Part shown: positions 25,901 to 34,900 of the stretch, in pieces
How positions within the stretch are numbered: position 1 is the stretch's first letter
How the letters are laid out: every line of letters starts with the position of its first letter
Made by a program: the position numbers and the translations under genes
From: Oasisia sp. SBJ-2009
Lineage: Eukaryota > Annelida > Polychaeta > Sabellida > Siboglinidae
NCBI GenBank assembly: GCA_964017155.1
Contig: OZ024854.1
Span: 17,874,055 to 17,938,054, forward strand
DNA length: 64,000 nucleotides
Direction of reading: 5' to 3'
Notes under the pieces: model-generated
Database searches by the model: none
Seen by the model: the letters and a program-made list of their open reading frames with translations, nothing else
What the model was told of the DNA's origin: nothing

Positions 25901-28900
25901 AACAAGGCCTGCCTCTGGACCCCCATATATTTTATTAATATTTATTTACATATGTACCATTTTTGCAAAGTTTCTGAGACGTTAATATATGATTCTGAAA
26001 AAAGCTGTCAACAGATGATTCATGAACTAATAATGAATTAGATTATCAGACAACTAATATTTGCTTCAAAACCTTAACTAACATAGAAACATCAGCTAGT
26101 CTTTCATTGTCAGACACAGTTCTCAGAATTCTTTTTCAAAATTAACTGGGAAAATGTTTATCCCTGGACAAGTGTTGATGTCGTGTGCATCTGATCTTGT
26201 GTGCATATGTAGATTACACGTCCCACTGGGGCTGAGACCAATTAGGTGTGTAAGTAGCCAGCACCAGGGGGCAGTGTCAGGGCTGACTCAGTGTTTACAT
26301 TGACCACTTGACACCAAGGAAGTGAAACTTGAGGGCTGGTGGAAGGAGGGGGAGGGAGGGAGGCAGGGAAGTGACCAATGACAGGGTTCTTTGTTAATCC
26401 CCAGGAAGGGTAGACAGTTGGTGTGACCAGATGTACTTGGTCAATAGCTGCAGTTGACGTCCGCCACGTCTCCCGTCACTCAGCGGCGTTGTAACTGCTT
26501 TGGTGACGTTCCGAACGTGTCACGACACTAATACTAAACGACGTTGTAGCATGAGAGTGTCACAAGACAAAGAGGGAACTTCCTGATTCACAGACCCGCT
26601 TACATTTAGAGAGTCCGTACTCGCAGGAACATGGCGCAAAACGTTTCTTCGTCGAACGAGACATGTGCTGACATCTGGTGTGACGATGTTACAGAGCCGG
26701 TGAGGCAGAGCATCGCGACGGCGGGCTGGTTCGTCGGCATGATGTGTGCCATCCTCTTCCTGCTCATCATCCTCCTCATCGTCTGCCTCATCAAGAGGAA
26801 CCGCGGAGGAAAGTACCCGGGTGAGTACCTCTCAGTCAATCCATGAACATATACATAAAGTACCCGGGTGAGTACCTCGCAGTCAATCTGTGAACATATA
26901 TATTAAATACCCGGGTGAGTACCTCTCAGTCAATCCATGAACGTATACATAAAGTACCTGGGTGAGTACCTCGCAGTCAATCCATGAATGTATACATAAA
27001 GTACCCGGGTGAGTACCTCTCAGTCAATCCATGAACATATACATAAAGTACCCGGGTGAGTACCTCAGTCAATCCGTGAACATATACATAAAGTACCCGG
27101 ATGAGTACCTCTCAGTCAATCCGTGAACATATAGATGAAAGTACCTGGGTGAGTATCTCTCAGTCAGTCCATGAACATATACATAAAGTACCCGGATGAG
27201 TACCAATCCGTGAACATATAGATTAAGTACCCGGGTGAGTATCTCTCAGTCAATCCATGAACATATAGATTAAAGTATCCGTGTGAGTACCACTCAGTCA
27301 ATCTATGAACGTATATAAAAAGTACACGGGTGAGTACCTCTCAGTCAATTCGTGAACATATAGATTAAAGTATCCGTGTGAGTACCTCTCAGTCAATCCA
27401 TGAACATATAGATTATTAAAGTACCCGGGTGACTACCTCTCAGTCAATCTGTAAACATAGATTAAGTACCCGGGTGAGTACCTCTCAGTCAATCCATGAA
27501 TATATAGATTGAAGTACCCGGTTAAGTACCTCTCAGTCAATCCATGAACATATAGATTAAAGTACCTGGGTGAGTACCTCCCATTCAATCCATGAACATA
27601 TACATAAAGTACCAGGGTTAGTACCTCTCAGTCAGTACGTGAACATATCATAGATATATTAAAGTACCCAGATGAGCACCACTCATTTCACAAATATATA
27701 GATTATAGTACCCGAGTGAGTACCACTCAGTCAGCCATTGAACACATATATTGAAGTACCCCGGTGAGTACCACTCAGTCAGTCAGCAAACACATGTAAA
27801 TTACCCGGTTGGGTATTGTTCAGTTATTTAGTTAATATACATAGTTTGAAATACCCGGGTCATGGGGGTGAGTTGTAACTATCAATTAAAGTACCATGGA
27901 AGTTCTCTGAGTAGTACCGCTCAGTCAGTCAGAAAAAAAATATTATTAGTATTTGGGTGAGTATCATGCAGTCAAACAGTGAACACACATACATTTAAGT
28001 ACCTATGTGAGTATTGTTCTGCCAATCAATGAATACGTATATATTGAAGTACCATGAAAGCACCCTTGGTGAGTACCCCTCAGTCAGTCAGGGAACACAT
28101 TTAGATTAAAGTACCCTTTTTGAATACCAGTGCGTAAGTCAATGCACATGTATACAAACAATGTTTATTTTAATGAATGAATGATATGGTGGATGCTTTG
28201 GAACTATACACACACACGCATACACATACGAACACGCACACGCACACGCACACGCACACACACACAAACACACCATTATAACACTATCTGTTATACATGA
28301 TTACTATGATTTGTTAGTACATATTTTTGAAAGTGCTTTCTATTTTTCAGTTTCCAATTTTTTGTTTATAGCATTTTGAAGCAACATTCCAGTTACAATT
28401 CAAAAATATTATCAGTGGCCATCTTGAAAATTACAGCTGTTTTCATGCACGTTTTGTTATCAACACATATGTAACTTAAAAATTAAGAAATGTAACTGGA
28501 TGAGTATTTTACTAGGGAAAAACTAACACATCATACCTGGCTACATTTGTTTCTGTGGATTGTCTCTGGTAAGTGCAGTAAATCGATGTGTCTTCATACT
28601 TGAACGTTGTCATTGGCTGCATACTTGAACTTTGCTTCAGGATCGGAAATTTATTTAATTTCAACTAAGCAGTTGTAGTGTAGCAACATATTTTATCCAC
28701 ACATTCATTTCTGTGTAGAATGTAATTCATTTAATAACACATCATGCACCAGTTGTTGAGGTGTCTTCTGTTTTAGGACGCATTATTTCAGGTGATGGTT
28801 TCATGTTACAAATTTTACTTTAGTACTTGTGTATTGCTGAGTGGCAGCCTTCTTGTCTTCTTCCTAACGAATATGCGCTTGGATGCAGCATTCTAAATGA

Positions 28901-31900
28901 GGTCTAAACGCTGGCTGCTCAGTGTCATATAGTTAGTGTTTCATTCCATTTGATGTTATATTCATATTCCTTTCATTCAGTCATGTTTTGTTACTCTTTG
29001 AAGCCACAAAGAAAGGGAAAGTGCAGTGTTTTTCAGTGATTAAGTGAAAGTTGTTTTCTGGATATATAGCTGATACTGTTTTATCTGTAATATACTGTCC
29101 CTCATATTTATAATAATTTCTGTGGTTAATCCATAAAAAACATTAATTTCGTTTTCTTAGTATTTTTTATATTTTAAACAAATACACAAGACGTGACGAC
29201 AAATCAAGACTCCTTTATTGTATTAAAAACACAATCAATAATTTGATTTGTTCACATGATTTAGCATTCAAATTTCAGTGCATTTAGCAATTTGTTACAA
29301 TAAATGTACTATAGTGTGCACTGTGCAACATTAAAGATTAAATATGTTATAAATCATTACTTCGAGATCAGTACATTAAGGTAATTTGTGCATTGTAATA
29401 ATAAAAACCAACAACTATCAGTTAAGCAATGAAAATCAACGTACATTCACTTTAATGTGGCTGCTAAAAATTCTGTAACTGCTATGGTCATGTGCCGAGT
29501 GAAGATGACTACAAATAATGGTCACCTAACTGGACAGAATACCTTATCATATTTGGCGGTTTAGACACTAAGTTGGTAGTGGTATGGCATTGTCAGGGTT
29601 ATCGTATTAATATCAGTGTCATCCGTGTAATTCAGTTTATGGCAAAGTTACAAGTAATTGAAATTACCTATCAAAAGAATTCAAATTTTGACACATGACA
29701 TCCAGGTTAGATATTTACATGTCTAGCCATTTAATACCATTCAAACTAAACATCTTCTCCCTCCTATGAATCCAGGTGCGGTGGGGGCGTCCCCCCGCTA
29801 GATGACTGTCAACCATCTTCTTCTTGTTCCAATATACTCACCCATTTCCTGTGCTACGATCTCTGTCATCTTTGTCAACCTCCTCCATTCCCTCTACACG
29901 TCCTGCCCGTCTCAGTCTGAAATGAATGTTTATTTTGAATATTCACCTGGTAGTTTTTAAACATTCAACATGCAAAGGCAACTCTTTGGATGTATAAAAA
30001 TGTTCAGCGTTTCATTCATGTGCTCCATAAATAACCCTGTTTTACCCCTTCCAGTGCACGAGAAGGAGAAGCTGAGAGGTCGTGACCCCGACAAGGAGGA
30101 CGAGGAGGGTGGCTTTGGGGAGTACACGCGCACGTAAGTAGATCATGTGACAAGGCCCGCATGTGATGAGTAGGTCACATGACGAATAGGTCATGTGACA
30201 GTACCTCTGCTAACTAGTGCTGTGTACCGGGTGGTGGTGTACCTTTCACTGGTATTTGGTGCGGTTTTTGAAATTGGAATTGTTACATATTCACTTTCAA
30301 AACTATGTAAAGGTCATCAGATGTGCACAACATGATATGATGTTGGACAGAAAAGTCTTGAAGCACAAATTGTACTACCCAGTCCATGGAGTGGGACTGT
30401 TTGCATATTCTGCAGTATTCACATGGAGAAGTTGACATGATGTTTGATTGAACAGGTTTGTCAGGGAAGTAATGTGTAGTTCAATGCACAATACAAGAAC
30501 TTACCTTTACTTTTTTACATATGTCAAAATTAAAGTAGATACTAATAAGCAGGAAGCATTAACTTAGATTTTAAATTGAGTATCATAATGGCTGTATGTA
30601 CCTGAGCTCTGTCTATGTACGGTACGGTACGGTACGGTACGGTACGGTACGGTACGGTACGGTACGGTACGGTACGGTACGGTACGGTACGGTACAGTAC
30701 AGTAACTACATGATAACCCCATATTTTAGGGAACCAATAAAATTTAGTTTTGTCCACTCTATGTTTTCGGGCATCTGAAAATGTATTTAAAAATCCAAAC
30801 ACATGCCACCATCAGAGTAAAAGACACAGACTAGACTCGGAGTATAACAACTTAAAACCACCCTCTATGCTGTTACTGTCATCATCAGTTCCTATGTCTG
30901 CCACAGGCGGAGACGGTGGTGACCTCCAGTGTCAGCGGTCGTACGTGTCTCGTCCAGTTCTTTCTGCTTCTTCTCAGCCATGCTGCTAGACCATCAAACA
31001 TTTTGATTCCCTGCCAAATTTTGCTTCTTTTCCCCTCGATTTTTCCGGATGACATCAGCTGTTCTAATTTCCTCATTATGTGACCTATGAATCCTGCCTG
31101 TTGTTTTTTCTTCTTCTTCCATTAATGTCATCAGTCATATGGATCGACAATTATTGAAACATAGGTCTGAGCCACATAATTATTTTTTATAAATTTTGGA
31201 AACGGTGTCTGACTTTTCCCAAATGTCCACATGATCTTCCTGTTAATATTCAATGTTCTAAATATGTTGTTTGTGCCATGTGCTGTATACAATATGTATG
31301 GTTCCTACCATATGCCATGCGGTACACAGCACTAATCCTAATGTAAATGTCGACAGGTAGAATAGGACGTTGGTTGTTGTTGATCTCTGTAGAGAGCACT
31401 GTTTCAGATGTTACACTCGTGAGGATACCTCTGATTGCAGCATTAGAAATGTGTGAAAAGTTACGCGAAATATCTTGGTACAATTTCACGGTCGCTACTC
31501 CTAGTATGTAATACATAATAATTGGGTTCAGTGATTCTTCCTTGCACTGTGTAACCCTAAGTACCCACCCACTGTCTTCCCGGTTTGTCGGTGGTGTGGC
31601 TCAATTTCAGGGTCTATGTGTGTGTTTTGCAGGCCCTACAAGGAGTTGCCGAGGTAAACGCTGACATTATGTCGCACTTGCATTCAGCATTAATCTGCAC
31701 CGTGGTCTACTTTCCCAGACACAGGCACTGTGGTGTTGGTGATGGTAATGGTTGGCACAGCGGTTGTGATGTTGGCAGTTGCCGTGATGGAGGTGACAGT
31801 TGTTGCATTGACTGGGGGTGTGGTTGTGGAAATGGTAGTCATTGTGGTGGACGTGGTAGTTGCAGCAGTGGTTGTGGTTGTGGTTGGGACTGAGGTTGTT

Positions 31901-34900
31901 GCAATGGTGGTGATGCGATTGTGATAGTGGTTGTGCCAATTTTGCAGGGGACGTAATATGGCTGTGGTGTTGGTTGTGGTTGAGGTTTTCTGACAATGGT
32001 TATGTTGTGGTTGTAAGTGTGGCTGTGGTTACGTAATGGTTATGTGGAACTGAGTGGGTTACAATTTTGGCACTGGTGTGTACCGGCTGTTTTGCGGGTT
32101 TGGCACTGTTTGTGATGATGGCTTTGTGGTGGTTGTGGCACTGACTGTTTAAGTGTTATGGTTTTTGCACTAGTTGTATTGTGGTTTTGGCACTGGTTAT
32201 GGTGGTGGTTATATGGTGGTTGTGTGGTAGTTGTGGCATTCACTGTGTTGGGATTTTGGCACTGGCTATGTTGTGGCTTTGGCACCAGTTGTGTGGTGGC
32301 AGTGACTGTTGGAATTTTGACACTGGTTGTGTTGTGGGTTGGGCTCTAATTATGTGGAGGTTGTGACACAGACAGTGTTGTGGTTGTGGCACTGGTTATG
32401 TGGTGGAAGTGACAGTGTTGTGGTTGTGGCACTGGTTATGTGGTGGCAGTGACAGTGTTGTGGTTGTGGCACTGGTTATGTGGTGGCAGTGACAGTGTTG
32501 TGGTTGTGGCACTGGTTATGTGGTGGCAGTGACTGTGTTGTGGTTGTGGCACTGGTTATGTGGTGGCAGTGACAGTGTTGTGGTTGTGGCACTGGTTGTG
32601 GTTGTGGGTGTGGTGATCCAGAAGCTGTCTGCTTGCCGTGTTTCCCTGTTTAGTACCACTGAGCGCACCAACTACCAACAACACTACATTGCTTTATTGG
32701 GGTTATAACCCTTCAATGCTGTGCTCACCCCTTCACCCCTAGCAGTACCCCACCTGCTCTTTCTCTTTTATCCTACTCAGGTTTCACTTTCTTAACTTCA
32801 CATACACAAATTACATGTCACTGTTCAAGCAGAAATATTTTATGTACACATCATTACAATTTTTATTTGAATACTAAATAATTATACACACATACAACGT
32901 ACCTATTTACTCTCATTTACCATAATCATTAGTTATAAAAACATGTAATGATAGTATTAAAAATGTAAACATTGAAGAATAAATAAATCGATGATTATAA
33001 GAAACCACATTTTTGATTCTAGATCTTAAATTGGCAATGTACCAACAGATGGCAATTTCTAAACCAGGACGTGTTTGTTGTTTATCTTTGTTGCATAGTA
33101 ATGCATTCAGTTTTGTCCACCCCAGTAGCATTATTACAGTATATTATTTCTGATATATTAAAACTTGCTCTTGGTTTATTTTTAAATCCCTGACAAGTCA
33201 GTTTCTGTTCACAAATTATGTAAATGTAAACACTCCAGTTCTATTTATAGTATAATTAACACAGTTGTTTAGAGTAGGTGTCAACACTTTAGAGACACAA
33301 TTTAATTTACTGAATTATATTTGGCTACACTTAGCTCTGACACCTTTTTATTTGTATTTCAGATTTACTGTTTTCTTTACAGCTACATAACTGAAGAAAA
33401 AGTATACAATGACTGTTACTTGCAAAAAGAAAGCTGTCTGAAACTATGAGACAAATTAATTGTGTTTACATACATTGAGAGCAGATGTTAACATGTTTCT
33501 TTCTAATGACATCACCACACTTTTACCCCATGCTTTCCATATTTTGGTGCAAATTACTGAAGAATGATTAGTAAACCGGTGGTGGGTTTTCCGCATTTTC
33601 GGTGGTGGGTTTCCATGTTTTAGGTGTTTTACTAGATTTTCAGCATGTTCTTGTCATCTTGCTACAAGAAAACTTGCGCCCGTTGACCAGTCAGCCACAG
33701 GCCTCATAGGTGTAGCGCTTGTAAAACCATGTTACTGGTTTTGTTTGAAAATCTTTTTGCATCATTGAAACTTTGGGCACAATATTAGGAATAAGAATCT
33801 GTTCACACATAACTTTTGAATGTAATGTTGTTTACTAAAATGTGTTCTTTAACTGTAACCTGAACAGATGTGTAAATAACTAACATTACCTTCAGTTTTC
33901 AGTTCATTCATGTTTGGTTGGTTTAATAAGAAATTGGTCATTGCTAGTTGTAATTATTACTTTAATTACAGCACAAAGAGATAACTTTTTGTAGCTGTAT
34001 TTAGCCTAAGTTTCTTTCAAGTAGGACTCACAAACAGAACTGTTTCATTCACAAATGTTCACTGCCAAAACTCAGAAGATTTACTGCTTTCCTTTGATAC
34101 ATCGGAATACTACTATGTTAAATATTTGAAAGGTATTTGTAAAATAAAGTGTATGTCCTATACTCATAACAAATCCATGTAGCAGGTATATGCACTAGGC
34201 AACAGCACCATTGTGACACTGCTATGGTTGCTTAGGACCACTGTGACGTTGCCGTGTCTTGGTCGCCAGGTGGCAGCACCACTGTGACGTTGCCATGGTT
34301 GCTTGGTGGTAACATCGCTGTGACGTTTTTGTCTCTTACAGCATCAATTATTAATCAAACGAGAAATGTTACGAAATTATATTGACATCGCTAAGTGCTT
34401 TGAGGACGTGTAAGGTTTGATAGCCTTGTTAATTTGTAAAATGGCAGAAATTGGCTGTAAAGTGCCAAACATGGCAACAAATTACCCTTCCAATTGAAGT
34501 TTCCAAAGTTTGATGTACTGCCATACAAAAACAGCGTTCTATTTATCTTGTCTGCGTCTACTGGACAAATGGAATACGTATTTGGAATAGACAATGAAAA
34601 TAGATTTGAAACATGACGAATAAAACATGTACACAGCATTTTTTACAGTGACAATTTTTGCGTGTTTAGCGTCATCGGTTTATAAAGATCAATTACATAT
34701 ATGACATGCAAAAGAAAATATGTTTCTAGACCTAAATTCAATGAAATGATAACATGTTTAAATGAAAACATATGTTGTTTCTGTTGCGTGCAGCGACGAG
34801 CCAGAGTACAAGAAGAGTCAGGGCTCGATCGAGAGCGAGGACAAGCCGCTGGAGAGCGAGTCGAACAGCCTCGCCGAGTACGAGGACACGGACCCGATGA

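Larger units (their letters stand above)
21313..26694. other. Long neuroglian intron before the transmembrane exon
   Basis: Mostly AT-rich unique DNA with a G run near 21913, a CATA/CATG/CACG repeat (24918-25012) and one candidate 42-nt exon (22633-22674). The last 370 bp are GC-richer and contain an ATG in frame with the transmembrane exon. Confidence 0.5.
30134..34793. other. Neuroglian intron in the cytoplasmic region
   Basis: Contains a GTACG pentamer array (30618-30705), a 21-nt candidate microexon (31633-31653), a GGTTGTGGC-rich tract with a 40-bp minisatellite (31720-32620), and a roughly three-copy GTGACGTTGCC repeat (34200-34340). Otherwise AT-rich unique DNA. Confidence 0.5.

Noticed and set aside
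26606..26839. Antisense 77-codon frame over the transmembrane exon
   Set aside because: Opposite strand of a well-supported L1-family membrane exon.
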